From: Halalkalicoccus paucihalophilus
GTDB taxonomy: Archaea > Halobacteriota > Halobacteria > Halobacteriales > Halalkalicoccaceae
Direction: 5' to 3'
Length of the DNA stretch: 64,000 nucleotides
Assembly: GCF_001593955.1 (NCBI RefSeq)
Contig: NZ_LTAZ01000004.1
Span: forward strand, 62,001 to 126,000
In this document: positions 1 through 7,931 of the stretch, one piece after another
Layout of the letters: each line of letters starts with the position of its first letter
Numbering within the stretch: position 1 is the stretch's first letter
Notes under the pieces: model-generated
The model's database searches: none
What the model was told of the DNA's origin: nothing
The model's input: the letters and a program-made list of their open reading frames with translations, nothing else
Program-made: the position numbers and the translations under genes

Positions 1-718
1 CGCGGGCACCTGCCGACTCGCCCTCACGGACGAACCCGCCCGTCTCCGGTTCGGCGGCCCGTTCGAGGGCTTCTCGAACGCGCTCGACCTCCGCTTCCAG
101 CGCGTCGTACAGGTCGTCGGGATCGTCCTCGGGGAAGACGACGGGAGTGAGAGAAAGCGTGAGCGTGCCCTCGAGGTCATCGAAGACGAGCGTTTTCGTA
201 CTGAGGACGAACTGGGCGTCGGGCGTCTCGCTTTCGGGTCGTTCGACCCCGACTTCCGAGAGCCAGAGGTCGTAGACCGCGTCGTAGGCGAGAAACCCCA
301 CGAGGCCGCCGTGGAGGTGATTGTCCTCGGGAAAGCCGAGCCGCGGGATGGCGGGAAGTGTCTCCCGGAGGCTGTCGAGGGTGTCGCCGCCGTTCGGCTC
401 CATCAGTCCCCCGAGACGCTCGTCGCCGAGCACGTCGAGGTCGGTCGCCTCGGGCCGGACGGTGACGACCGCTTCGGGGTCGTAGCCCACGAAGGAGTAG
501 CGGGCGTGGCGGGTGGCGCTCGCGCTCGCGGGCTGGAAGGCCCCGTCGGGATCCGAGGAGGCGACTTTTTCGGCGCTCTCGAGTAGGTAGCCGTACTCCG
601 TATTGAGCGCGGCGTACGCACCGAGCGGCGTCGTCTCGGCATCGATGTGGACTCCGATATAGACGACCGACGGTTCCTCGACGGTCGCTCGGTCGCGGAA
701 CGTCTCGCGGTCGATCAT
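1..718 (-). CDS. trpE: Anthranilate synthase component I, N-terminal part (cut by window edge)
   Basis: This is the first step of tryptophan synthesis: chorismate plus glutamine (or ammonia) to anthranilate. The ATG at 716-718 overlaps the trpF stop as ATGA, and the frame stays open to base 1, giving about 239 residues. The N-terminal part reads LLESAEKV and then ARYSFVGYDP, the tryptophan-binding N-terminal domain signature of TrpE/PabB. The catalytic chorismate domain and any trpG partner lie outside the window. Directly downstream of trpD and trpF on the same strand, so co-transcribed. PabB is the alternative, but the operon context favours TrpE. Confidence 0.88.
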   Translation of the reverse strand, partial: MIDRETFRDRATVEEPSVVYIGVHIDAETTPLGAYAALNTEYGYLLESAEKVASSDPDGAFQPASASATRHARYSFVGYDPEAVVTVRPEATDLDVLGDERLGGLMEPNGGDTLDSLRETLPAIPRLGFPEDNHLHGGLVGFLAYDAVYDLWLSEVGVERPESETPDAQFVLSTKTLVFDDLEGTLTLSLTPVVFPEDDPDDLYDALEAEVERVREALERAAEPETGGFVREGESAGAR

Positions 719-1368
719 CGCGCGGCGACCTCCGATCTCGTCCCCTTCGCTCGCCCGATGAACCGCTCGACTCTCTCGTGGTCCTTCAGCCCTCCCTCGC
801 TTTCGACCCCACTGGCAACGTCGACACCGAAGGGCTCGGCGACTTCGACGGCCTCGGCGACGTTCTCGGGGGTGAGTCCACCCGCCAGCACCACCGGCGA
901 GTCGAGGTCGTCTGCGAGTTCGCGGGTATGCTCCCAGTCGTGGGTCCGCCCGGTGCCGCCCGCCCCGCTCGCGTCCGCCGAATCCACCAACAGGGCGTCC
1001 GCGATCCCATCGAACTCGTGGGCCTCCTCGGGATCGCTCGCATCGACCGATTTTATCACCGGCCGTGATACCACTTCTTTCACTTCCTCGAGATCGGCCG
1101 GCGAAAACGGGCCGTGGATCTGGAGGACGTCCGGTCGAACTCGTTCGACAAGGTCGATCGCTTCTCCGGGGGTTTCGGGCATCGTTACGAGCACGCCGGT
1201 CACGAGCGGGGGGACCTCTTCGAGGAGGTCGGCGGCCCGCTTGGCGTCCACGGCGCGAGGGCTGTCGACCGGCACACCGCTGATGACGCCGATTGCGTCC
1301 GCGCCCCGCTCGACTGAAGCCGCGACGTCCGCCTCGCGGGTGTGCCCGCAGACTTTCACGCGGGTCAT
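715..1368 (-). CDS. trpF: Phosphoribosylanthranilate isomerase
   Basis: Third step of tryptophan synthesis: Amadori rearrangement of N-(5-phosphoribosyl)anthranilate to CdRP. The 217-residue protein begins MTRVKVCGHT, the KxCG-T motif holding the catalytic cysteine. Further on it has VLQIHG, and near the C-terminus VVLAGGLTPENV, the phosphate-binding loop of the TIM barrel. The length is normal for the family. It overlaps trpD by 4 bases at its start and trpE by 4 bases at its end, so the three genes look translationally coupled in the order D-F-E. Confidence 0.95.
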   Translation of the reverse strand: MTRVKVCGHTREADVAASVERGADAIGVISGVPVDSPRAVDAKRAADLLEEVPPLVTGVLVTMPETPGEAIDLVERVRPDVLQIHGPFSPADLEEVKEVVSRPVIKSVDASDPEEAHEFDGIADALLVDSADASGAGGTGRTHDWEHTRELADDLDSPVVLAGGLTPENVAEAVEVAEPFGVDVASGVESEGGLKDHERVERFIGRAKGTRSEVAAR

Positions 1369-2369
1369 TGTATTACTGTCGTGCGCATCGATTCGAGTTT
1401 CTCGGTGGCCTCACCCTCGTCGATGGCGTTGGCCGCGATCTCCGCTCCCTCCGCAAGGGAGTCGCCCTCGCCGGCGACGTAGATCGCAGCGCCCGCGTTC
1501 GCGAGGATTATCTCGCGTTTCGCGCCCCCGACCTCGCCGGTCACGATCCCCTCTAGGTCGGCGGCGTTCTCCGCGGGCGTACCGCCCGCCACCGCGCTCA
1601 CAGGGTGCGATTCGAGTCCGAGGTCCGCCGGTTCGAGGGTGTACTCCTCGATTTCACTCCCTCGAACTTCGGCGACACGGGTCTCGTCGTGGAGTCCGAT
1701 CTCGTCCATGCCTGCGCCGTGGACCACGAGCGCGCGTTCGACATCGAGGTGGGAAAGCGCGCGAGCGAGCACCGGGACGAGGTCGGGATCGTACACGCCG
1801 ACGACCTGTGCATTTGCGCCCGCGGGGTTGGTCAGCGGCCCGAGCACGTTGAAGATCGTGCGCATTCCTAACTCTTTTCGCGGGCCGATGACGGCCTTCA
1901 TCGCGGGGTGGAAGACCGGTGCGAGCATGAACCCGATCCCCTGGTCCTCGATCATCCGCTCGACCGCCGGGGGTTCGGCGTCGATCTCGACGCCCAGTTC
2001 CTCCAGCACGTCCGCACTCCCCGAGTTCGAGGAGACCGAGTAGTTCCCGTGTTTCGCAACCGGGATGCCCGCGCCGCTGGCGACGATCGCGCTGGTGGTC
2101 GAAACATTGATCGTATCGTAGTCGTCTCCGCCGGTGCCACAGGTATCCACGAGCGGACTGCGCTCGGGCGCGATGGTCCGGGCCGCCCCGCGCATCCCCT
2201 CCGCGAAGCCCGCGATCTCGGCTTCGGTCTCGCCCTTCGCCCGCAGCGCGGTCAGCAGCGCACCGATCTGGGCCTCCGTGGCCCCCTCGAAGACCGCCGT
2301 CGCCGCTTCCCGTGCTTCGTCCTGTGTTAGGTCCTCGCCCTCCGTTACTCGCTCGATGGTATCCTTCAT
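1365..2369 (-). CDS. trpD: Anthranilate phosphoribosyltransferase
   Basis: Second step of tryptophan synthesis: transfer of phosphoribose from PRPP to anthranilate. The protein has 334 residues, the usual length. An N-terminal helical domain (about 1-70) is followed by the PRPP/Mg-binding motif DTCGTGGDDYDTINVST (about 94-110), then KHGNYSVSSNSGSADVLEELG. Both are typical of TrpD rather than thymidine phosphorylase. It is the first gene of the visible operon, after a 135-base gap to the tRNA-Val gene. Confidence 0.96.
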   Translation of the reverse strand: MKDTIERVTEGEDLTQDEAREAATAVFEGATEAQIGALLTALRAKGETEAEIAGFAEGMRGAARTIAPERSPLVDTCGTGGDDYDTINVSTTSAIVASGAGIPVAKHGNYSVSSNSGSADVLEELGVEIDAEPPAVERMIEDQGIGFMLAPVFHPAMKAVIGPRKELGMRTIFNVLGPLTNPAGANAQVVGVYDPDLVPVLARALSHLDVERALVVHGAGMDEIGLHDETRVAEVRGSEIEEYTLEPADLGLESHPVSAVAGGTPAENAADLEGIVTGEVGGAKREIILANAGAAIYVAGEGDSLAEGAEIAANAIDEGEATEKLESMRTTVIQ

Positions 2370-2417
2370 GAGTAAACTCCGATGTACGATTTCGGCTTGT
2401 AATGCACAAATCAGTAC

Positions 2418-2432
2418 ATCAACTTAAGCGTA
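2418..2432 (-). promoter_or_regulatory. Candidate promoter (TATA-like) of the trp operon
   Basis: Read on the minus strand, CGCTTAAGTTG lies about 55 bases upstream of the trpD start and resembles a haloarchaeal TATA element (TTTAA core). This would place the transcript start about 25-30 bases before the ATG. It is a match by eye only, and no attenuator or operator is evident. Confidence 0.3.
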
Positions 2433-2504
2433 TCGTCGCCGCTTTCCCCGAGTCGAAAGCTTCAATTACTCCGGCGGGCTACCCGGAAGTGCACGAGGCA
2501 GCGA

Positions 2505-2579
2505 GGGTTGGTGGTCTAGTCTGGCTATGACACCTCCTTGACATGGAGGAGGCCGGCGGTTCAAATCCGCCCCAACCCA
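2505..2579 (+). tRNA. tRNA-Val (GAC)
   Basis: The cloverleaf folds by hand. The acceptor stem is GGGTTGG (2505-2511) with CCAACCC (2572-2578). The anticodon stem is CCTCC/GGAGG with loop TTGACAT and anticodon GAC at 2540-2542. The T-arm is GGCGG-TTCAAAT-CCGCC, and the discriminator is A2579. CCA is not encoded (the next bases are CTA) and there is no intron. A TTTGCGCC/GGCGCAAA inverted repeat follows at 2585-2614 and could end the transcript. Confidence 0.97.
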
Positions 2580-2629
2580 CTAATTTTGCGCCGAGCACTT
2601 TCGCGAGGCGCAAATTCGTCACGTTGGTA

Positions 2630-2697
2630 GGATTTGAAGCAGGGAGTGAAACGAGCAGAGCGAGTGGAACGACCGAGGTTCAAATCCGCCCCAACCC
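2630..2697 (+). repeat. Partial copy of the tRNA-Val 3' tail, closed by an inverted repeat
   Basis: Bases 2677-2697 repeat, without a mismatch, the last 21 paired bases of tRNA-Val (2558-2578: part of the T-arm plus the acceptor 3' strand). The copy lies 119 bases downstream. It also forms the right arm of an inverted repeat: GGATTTGAA at 2630-2638 pairs with TTCAAATCC at 2679-2687. The interior has GAGTGAAACGAGCAGAGCG. A duplicated tRNA tail is what an integrase attachment site leaves behind, but no integrase gene is present. The same architecture follows tRNA-Leu near 46.4 kb. Confidence 0.8.
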
Positions 2698-2772
2698 GTT
2701 TCTGTTATGTTTCACTCGTAATAGATAGTAGTGCCGCGGGTTTCTTTACCCTCTCCGTCCCTTCCACCAAGT

Positions 2773-4098
2773 ATGCCAACTGATCTCGTGGTACCCGAGG
2801 AAACCATACAGGAAGCCTGCGGGGAGGTCGAGTTCCCGCGAATGGGCGTCATCGAACAGGCCTGGGAGACCGATCCCATCCCCACCGACGAAATCGAGAA
2901 CCGGGCGGCAGATGCAGTACAGGATCTCTCCTTCGAGGACGTCCCTGAAGGTGGCGAGGTGGCGGTCGGGGCCGGTAGTAGGGGAATCGCGAACCTGCCC
3001 GAGATCGTCCGCGGGGTCGTCCGGGGCGTCGAGGAATCGGGCTACGAGCCGTTCGTCTTCCCGGCGATGGGATCGCACGGTGGCGCGACGGCGGAGGGAC
3101 AGGTCGACAAGCTCTCGACGCTCGGCGTCACCGAGGAATCGATAGGATGTCCGATCCGCGCGACGATGGAGGTCGTCGAGGTCGGGCGCACGCCCGAGCG
3201 CGACGTACCCGTCTACGCCGCCGCAAACGCGGTCGAGGCCGAGGCGATCGTCCCCGTCAATCGGATCAAACCCCACACCGACTTCAGCGGCGAAGTCGAG
3301 AGCGGCCTTTCGAAGATGCTCGTCATCGGGATGGGCAAGCAGCGCGGCGCGAAGACCGCTCACGACTGGGCGGTCGACTGGAGCCTGCGCAACATGCTCC
3401 CCAAGATTACCGAGATTCTCCTCGAAGAACTCCCGGTCGCCGGCGGCGTCGCAGTCCTCGAAAACGAACACGACGACACCGATCGAATCGAGGGTATTCC
3501 CCCATCGAGCTTCCTGAAACGCGAGGCAGAACTCCTCGAAACCGCGTGGAAGCACATGCCGAAACTCCCGTTCGACGACTTGGACGTGCTCGTGGTCGAC
3601 CGAATAGGAAAGGACGTCAGCGGACAGGGCATGGACACCAACGTCACCGGCCGCCGGCACTTCACGATCAACGAACCCGAACCCGAATCCCCCGAGGTAA
3701 AGCGGATCTACGTCCGCGGATTTACGAAGAAGACGAAGGGCAACGCGATGGGCATGGGTGCGGCGGATTTCGTTCACGAGAACGTTTTCGAGGGACTCGA
3801 ACCCTCGAAGACGCTGATCAACGCGATCACCGCGAGCACGGTTCGAGGAGTACGCCTCCCGCCGGTCGTCGGAACCGACCGGGTGGGGTTGACGGCCGCC
3901 CTCGGAACGATCGGCCCCGTCGCCGGTTCGGACGTCCGCGCCCTCCGGGTGACGGACACGATGCGCCTGCAGCGCTGTTACGCCTCCGCGGCGCTCTGTG
4001 AGGCCGCCCGCGAGCGCGAGGACCTGCGGGTCGTCGAGGAGCCCGGAAGGATCGAGTTCGATTCAGGGGGCGGGTTCGCCGCCGATTCGCCGGAGTAG
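2773..4098 (+). CDS. LarA-like (lactate racemase-domain, DUF2088) protein
   Basis: Probably a member of the nickel-pincer racemase/DUF2088 superfamily, function unproven. The chosen ATG starts MPTDLVVPEE; a GTG 42 bases upstream is in frame but adds only a low-complexity leader. The 441-residue protein has a glycine-rich segment GAGSRGIANLPE (about 75-86), then PAMGSHGGATAEGQ. A lysine/histidine-rich core follows, NRIKPHTDFSGEVESGLSKM and GMGKQRGAK, as in the LarA N-domain family. The C-terminal half (GRRHFTINEPEP, then NAITASTVRG) is shared by archaeal homologues of unknown substrate. It lies alone between tRNA-Val and a small membrane protein; no larB/larC accessory genes are nearby. Confidence 0.6.
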   Translation: MPTDLVVPEETIQEACGEVEFPRMGVIEQAWETDPIPTDEIENRAADAVQDLSFEDVPEGGEVAVGAGSRGIANLPEIVRGVVRGVEESGYEPFVFPAMGSHGGATAEGQVDKLSTLGVTEESIGCPIRATMEVVEVGRTPERDVPVYAAANAVEAEAIVPVNRIKPHTDFSGEVESGLSKMLVIGMGKQRGAKTAHDWAVDWSLRNMLPKITEILLEELPVAGGVAVLENEHDDTDRIEGIPPSSFLKREAELLETAWKHMPKLPFDDLDVLVVDRIGKDVSGQGMDTNVTGRRHFTINEPEPESPEVKRIYVRGFTKKTKGNAMGMGAADFVHENVFEGLEPSKTLINAITASTVRGVRLPPVVGTDRVGLTAALGTIGPVAGSDVRALRVTDTMRLQRCYASAALCEAAREREDLRVVEEPGRIEFDSGGGFAADSPE

Positions 4099-4143
4099 GA
4101 CGACCGGCGACACCGATTACTCCCTGCATCCCTAGGGGACGCC

Positions 4144-4440
4144 ATGCTTCCCGACCCCGGACTGCTCGCTCGGCTCGCGGTCGCGGTCTTCGTCATCGTC
4201 ACGCCGACGCTCATGTTCCTCGGGCTCGTCCGCCTGTTGAACCGGATGCGCGACGAGGACCTGATCTACCGGCTCATGACCGAAGAGGAACTGCGCCGAA
4301 TCGAACGGTCCCATTCGCTTGCGGGGTTCGTCGAGGAGGTCACCGCCACGACTCCGGGGAGGGTTCGCTGCCCGGATTGTGGGGGGATCAACGCCGCAGG
4401 GATGGAGAGCTGCGTCGAGTGTGGCGCGCGGTTCGGATAA
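4144..4440 (+). CDS. Small membrane-anchored zinc-ribbon protein
   Basis: 98 residues. One hydrophobic helix at about 8-30 (LARLAVAVFVIVTPTLMFLG) anchors it. A charged segment follows, and the C-terminus carries a CPDCG-(x)n-CVECG zinc ribbon (about 75-96) with two CxxC knuckles. Such anchored ribbons are common in haloarchaea and have no assigned function. It starts 45 bases after the LarA-like gene on the same strand and may share its transcript. It converges with the next gene, whose end is 11 bases away. Confidence 0.7.
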   Translation: MLPDPGLLARLAVAVFVIVTPTLMFLGLVRLLNRMRDEDLIYRLMTEEELRRIERSHSLAGFVEEVTATTPGRVRCPDCGGINAAGMESCVECGARFG

Positions 4441-4451
4441 CCGCCCTCGCG

Positions 4452-4775
4452 TTACTCCCCGTCGGCTTTGGCCGCCGTGAGGTCGTGTAGGGTCTCGTGA
4501 AAGCCGAGCACGAGCGAGGGAACCACGACGATGAAGCAGTGTTCTTCGAGCGGGATCCCGGCGACCTCGATTCCGGTGCGCTCGATGATATCGAAGACGC
4601 CCACTTCCAGCGTGTACCAGTCCCAAACGTACGCGACCGGGTAGAGCACGAGGATCGTCTTCGCGGCCCGTTTGAGCGCCCCTGCCCGTCGGAGCAACGC
4701 TCCGGCGATCGCTCCCCAGAAGACGATGGTCGCGAGATAGGTATAGCGCCCGAGAACCGTAATATCGAATCGCAT
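4452..4775 (-). CDS. Lycopene cyclase-domain membrane protein (single unit)
   Basis: About 107 residues with about three membrane helices. It carries the motif AGIPLEEHCFIVVVPSLVLG, with the PLEE core and WDWYTLEVGVF upstream, characteristic of the CrtYc/CrtYd-type lycopene cyclase domain. Known archaeal beta-cyclases fuse two such units; here there is one, so it may act as a heterodimer or not be a cyclase at all. An ATG at 4796 is also in frame. I prefer 4775 because a TATA-like TGTTTAGC (minus strand, about 4801-4808) would start a leaderless transcript there. It is divergent from the CBS gene, and phytoene synthase is about 29 kb away. Confidence 0.65.
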   Translation of the reverse strand: MRFDITVLGRYTYLATIVFWGAIAGALLRRAGALKRAAKTILVLYPVAYVWDWYTLEVGVFDIIERTGIEVAGIPLEEHCFIVVVPSLVLGFHETLHDLTAAKADGE

Positions 4776-4865
4776 ACCGTCCTCGACGGATGGCATATGC
4801 TAAACAGTATCGCCGTGTGAATGACTAACGTTGATTACGGTGGACGGCCAAACACAACCGATACG

Positions 4866-6008
4866 ATGGATATTGCCGATATAGCCACGACCGACTACAC
4901 CGAAGCCGACGTCGGCGAGCGCTTCGGAAAGATCCGGGCCGCCTTCGAGGAAACCAACCCCAAAGCGATCGTGATCACCGACGACGGCGAGTACGCCGGC
5001 ATCGTGACCGAGCGCCAGATCCTCCAGTCCCACGTCGAGGACAACACCAAGGCCTCGGCATTCATGCGTTCTGCGCCGGGGATCGACCGCGAGGAGGACC
5101 TTCGCGAGGTCGCGCGCATGCTCGTCGAGGGCGGGACGATGGTCGCGCCCGTCTTCAACGACGAGGACCTCTGGGGGATCGTCACCGCCGACGCCATCCT
5201 CGAAAGCGTCCTCGAGAACCTCGATGCGATCACCGTCGAGCAGATCTACACCGAGGACGTGGTCTCGATCAACGCGGACACCACCGTCGGCCGGGCGATC
5301 AATCTCCTGCGCGAACACGGCATCTCCCGCCTCCCAGTACTCGCTGACGACGGCCAACTCGATGGCGTCGTCACCACCCACGACCTGCGGGACGTGATCA
5401 TCCGCGACATGGACAAGGCCACCGTCGGGGACCGGGGCGGCGACCTCGAACGCATCCTCGATATCCCGGTGTACGACGTGATGAACAGCCCCGTCGAGAC
5501 CGCCGACCGCGAGGAGACGGCCCGCACCGCCGTCGAGCGCATGCTCGAACACGACTACAACGGCCTGATCGTCACCGCCGACGCGAACGACCGGCAGGTC
5601 ACGGGTATCGTCACGAAAACCGACGTGTTGCGCGCTCTCACCTTCACCGAGGACGAGCACATGGACGTCCAGATCACCAACATCGACCTGCTGGATACCC
5701 TCGCGCGCGAGGACATCCGCACCGATATCGCGGGCGTCACCGACAAGTACCGCCGGATGCAGGTCCAGCACGCCCACGTGCGGTTCCAGGAACACAAGGA
5801 GAAACTGCGTGGCACCCCGCTGATCCACTGTCAGATCCGCCTTCGCACCAACCGTGGGCAGGTCGCCGGCACCGGCGAGGGCTACGGCGCCAACGCCGCG
5901 TTCCACGTCGCACTCGACAAGCTAGAGCGAAACGTCCTCGAGATGAAAGGGATGCAGTCCGACGAGGAGTACGAGGGGCAGTTGCTCAGAAAGCTCAACG
6001 AGATATAG
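4866..6008 (+). CDS. Four-CBS protein with C-terminal HPF/RaiA-like domain
   Basis: 380 residues from ATG 4866 (MDIADIATTDYTEADV); an upstream in-frame ATG at 4821 adds 15 poorly conserved-looking residues. Four CBS repeats fill about 1-265: AIVITDDGEYAGIVTERQIL, then PVFNDEDLWGIVTADAIL, RLPVLADDGQLDGVVTTHDL and ITGIVTKTDVL-like. They probably form two adenosine-ligand sensing modules. The last about 100 residues (from MDVQITNIDLLD to LDKLERNVLE) have the beta-alpha pattern and the dimer/rRNA-facing basic stretch of ribosome-hibernation factors. By inference it senses nucleotide charge and inactivates ribosomes. It is monocistronic and transcribed away from the cyclase-domain gene. Confidence 0.75.
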   Translation: MDIADIATTDYTEADVGERFGKIRAAFEETNPKAIVITDDGEYAGIVTERQILQSHVEDNTKASAFMRSAPGIDREEDLREVARMLVEGGTMVAPVFNDEDLWGIVTADAILESVLENLDAITVEQIYTEDVVSINADTTVGRAINLLREHGISRLPVLADDGQLDGVVTTHDLRDVIIRDMDKATVGDRGGDLERILDIPVYDVMNSPVETADREETARTAVERMLEHDYNGLIVTADANDRQVTGIVTKTDVLRALTFTEDEHMDVQITNIDLLDTLAREDIRTDIAGVTDKYRRMQVQHAHVRFQEHKEKLRGTPLIHCQIRLRTNRGQVAGTGEGYGANAAFHVALDKLERNVLEMKGMQSDEEYEGQLLRKLNEI

Positions 6009-6077
6009 GCCTCGTTTCGACCTCCCTGTCGATAGGTCGGCCAGAATAGTTATTGTAAATCAAATATAACTAGGCGC

Positions 6078-6284
6078 ATGAGTACGGAACGCGTTGTCGA
6101 GACGGAGTCGTCGCTTGCGACGAAAGTCCTCTACCTCGTCGCGTCGGTCGTCCTCGGACTGGCCGCCCTCTGGATGACACCGCTCCTGATCGGCCCCGTT
6201 GCAGGGATAGAACTGGTAATCGTATTCTCGGCGGTACTCGTCGTGGCGTTTCTCACGCTGTTGGCGCTGGATTCCCGTCGGTAG
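6078..6284 (+). CDS. Small two-helix membrane protein, unknown function
   Basis: 68 residues with a polar N-terminus (about 1-14). Two hydrophobic helices follow (about 16-38 VLYLVASVVLGLAALW, and 44-64 IELVIVFSAVLVVAFLTLLA), and the tail is short and basic. Bases 6050-6070 just upstream are AT-rich (ATTGTAAATCAAATATAAC), consistent with its own promoter and a leaderless message. It converges with azlD, whose end is 6 bases away. I recognise no family. Confidence 0.6.
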   Translation: MSTERVVETESSLATKVLYLVASVVLGLAALWMTPLLIGPVAGIELVIVFSAVLVVAFLTLLALDSRR

Positions 6285-6289
6285 GCCCC

Positions 6290-6604
6290 TCAGCCGACCG
6301 CCCTGAACGCGACGACCCCGACCACGCCCGCGACCAGCGCGAGCAGGATGTTCCCGGTGCGCCACATCACAAGCAGCGTCAGGCCGCCGGCGGCCCACTC
6401 GGCGGGGCCACCGGAAGCGAATTCGGGGCCCAGAATCGCGATCACGATCGCGCCCGGGAGGACCGAGATCCCGGCTTCGAGCCGGTCGCTCACCTCGAAT
6501 CGGCTCAACAGCCACAGCCCGCCGACCTTCGTGAGGAAGGTCACGACGGCCATCGCGAGGATCACGGCCACCACCCGGGGATCGAGCGAAAGGACCTCAG
6601 CCAT
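6290..6604 (-). CDS. azlD: AzlD-family amino-acid exporter subunit
   Basis: 104 residues with about three to four helices. LGPEFASGGPAEWAAGG and the N-terminal VVTFLTKVGGLWLLS match the small AzlD subunit of branched-chain amino-acid exporters (BrnE/AzlD). It overlaps the end of the upstream azlC by 8 bases, the normal arrangement for this two-subunit system. The partnership with AzlC is certain from context; the actual substrate is inferred from the family. Confidence 0.85.
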   Translation of the reverse strand: MAEVLSLDPRVVAVILAMAVVTFLTKVGGLWLLSRFEVSDRLEAGISVLPGAIVIAILGPEFASGGPAEWAAGGLTLLVMWRTGNILLALVAGVVGVVAFRAVG

Positions 6605-7328
6605 CGTAGCGGATCACCTCGACGCCGCCGGCGAGTGCCCCCCCGACGAGGATGTACCACTGGCCGGGGAGGAGTTCGGCCGCAAGCAGCGCGCCCGCGA
6701 GCGCGACGGTCCACGGAACGAGGGACGACCTCCCTTCCCAGAGTTCGGCGGCGAGCGCGACGAAGACGGCCGCGAGGACGAAGTCGATTCCATACCTGGC
6801 GGGGTCGCCGATCGCCCCGCCCGCGAGAACGCCGAGCACCGTCGAGCCGACCCAGAACGTCCAGACGGCGATCCCGCTGCCCAGCAGGAACGCGCCCCGG
6901 CCGCTGCCAGAGCCCAGATCGCGCATCGTCAGCGCCCAGTTCTCGTCGGCCATCAGGAAGAGGCTCCCGTAGGCCTGTTTCGCCGAGAGCCGACTGAACC
7001 ACGGCTGGAGGGCCGCCCCCATCAGCGAGTATCTGAGATTAATCGCGAACACCGCGAGCAGGACCGTCACGACGGGGATCGGGTCGGCCCAGAGCTCGAC
7101 GGCGACGATCTGGGAAGTCCCGGCGACGACGGTGGCGCTCATCAGCCCCGCCTCCGCGGCGCTCAGCCCCGCACCGGCGGCAAGCACCCCGAAGGCGATC
7201 CCGTAGCCCCCGACCCCCAGCGCGATCGGAAGCGCCGTGAGAAAGCCCGCCCGAACCCCGTGACGACCGAACGTGACCGTCCTCGAATCGGCGTCGCCGC
7301 TCCCCTCGTCACTCCGTGGATTAGACAT
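6597..7328 (-). CDS. azlC: AzlC-family amino-acid exporter subunit
   Basis: 243 residues, the larger subunit of the AzlCD/BrnFE exporter. It opens with a charged tail and then GFLTALPIALGVGGYGIAFG, followed by GLMSATVVAGTSQIVAVELW, the conserved AzlC motif region. LRYSLMGAALQPW follows, then MADENWALTM, and there are about seven membrane segments. Proteins of this type export branched-chain amino acids or analogues across the cytoplasmic membrane. It is followed at once by azlD with an 8-base overlap. Confidence 0.88.
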   Translation of the reverse strand: MSNPRSDEGSGDADSRTVTFGRHGVRAGFLTALPIALGVGGYGIAFGVLAAGAGLSAAEAGLMSATVVAGTSQIVAVELWADPIPVVTVLLAVFAINLRYSLMGAALQPWFSRLSAKQAYGSLFLMADENWALTMRDLGSGSGRGAFLLGSGIAVWTFWVGSTVLGVLAGGAIGDPARYGIDFVLAAVFVALAAELWEGRSSLVPWTVALAGALLAAELLPGQWYILVGGALAGGVEVIRYDG

Positions 7329-7376
7329 GCTCCGGTGTCCTCGACTGGTTCTCCAGCCCGATGTGTCCGGGAGTGC

Positions 7377-7931
7377 TCACACGTTCGCGTCGAGCAGTTC
7401 CCACAGCCGTTCGTGATCGCCGTCCATGCGCTCCAAGAGATCGCGTGCCCGCTCTCTGGTCGCCTCGTCGACCCGGACGTGGACCATCCCCTCGCCGGGC
7501 TGGCCGTAGACGACGCTCGCGCCCTCAGGTGCGAGGGCGAGCGCGGGTAGAGTCACGAGGTCTTCTTCCCCTTCCACGTCGATGGCGACCGGCTCCTCGC
7601 TCTCGACGGCCTCCCGAAGCGCCCGAACCATCGATGCCGAGAGCGCCGCGGCCGGGTTCGTCGCTTCGAGACGGCGCGCACCGCTCGCCTCGAGGGTGTC
7701 CGCGACCTCGGGGTCGACCGCGTCGCGTTCGGTCAGCCCGTCGACCACGGCGACGTCGGGCGTACGGCCGATCCGCTCGAAGTGGTAGGCGACGACGTCA
7801 CCCACCGCGATCAGGGATCCCGAGACGTCCCCCAGAAGGACCTCGGCGTCGGTTTCGACCGGCCCCATCGGGTCCTTGAACGCGCCCCGGAGCGACTCGG
7901 GCAGTCGGACGAGGACCTCGGCGTCTGCCAT
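7377..7931 (-). CDS. GTP-dependent dephospho-CoA kinase (DUF359)
   Basis: Final step of archaeal coenzyme A synthesis: GTP phosphorylates dephospho-CoA. The chosen start is MADAEVLVRLP, whose ATG overlaps the spt4 stop as ATGA; a longer in-frame reading runs antisense-like through spt4 and is rejected. The 184-residue protein has DVVAYHFERIGRTPDVAVVD (about 48-67), the family core with conserved Asp residues, and GEEDLVTLPALALAPEGASV, also typical of DUF359. It is the last gene of the aIF2-gamma/Rpo7/Spt4 cluster, an arrangement seen in many archaea. Confidence 0.88.
   Translation of the reverse strand: MADAEVLVRLPESLRGAFKDPMGPVETDAEVLLGDVSGSLIAVGDVVAYHFERIGRTPDVAVVDGLTERDAVDPEVADTLEASGARRLEATNPAAALSASMVRALREAVESEEPVAIDVEGEEDLVTLPALALAPEGASVVYGQPGEGMVHVRVDEATRERARDLLERMDGDHERLWELLDANV

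Noticed and set aside
2677-2697. A second tRNA-Val gene
   Set aside because: Only the 3' end is present; the upstream 50 bases do not form D- or anticodon arms.
4800-5906. 368-codon minus-strand frame opposite the CBS protein
   Set aside because: Val/Asp-rich mirror of the CBS gene codons; no motif and no promoter.
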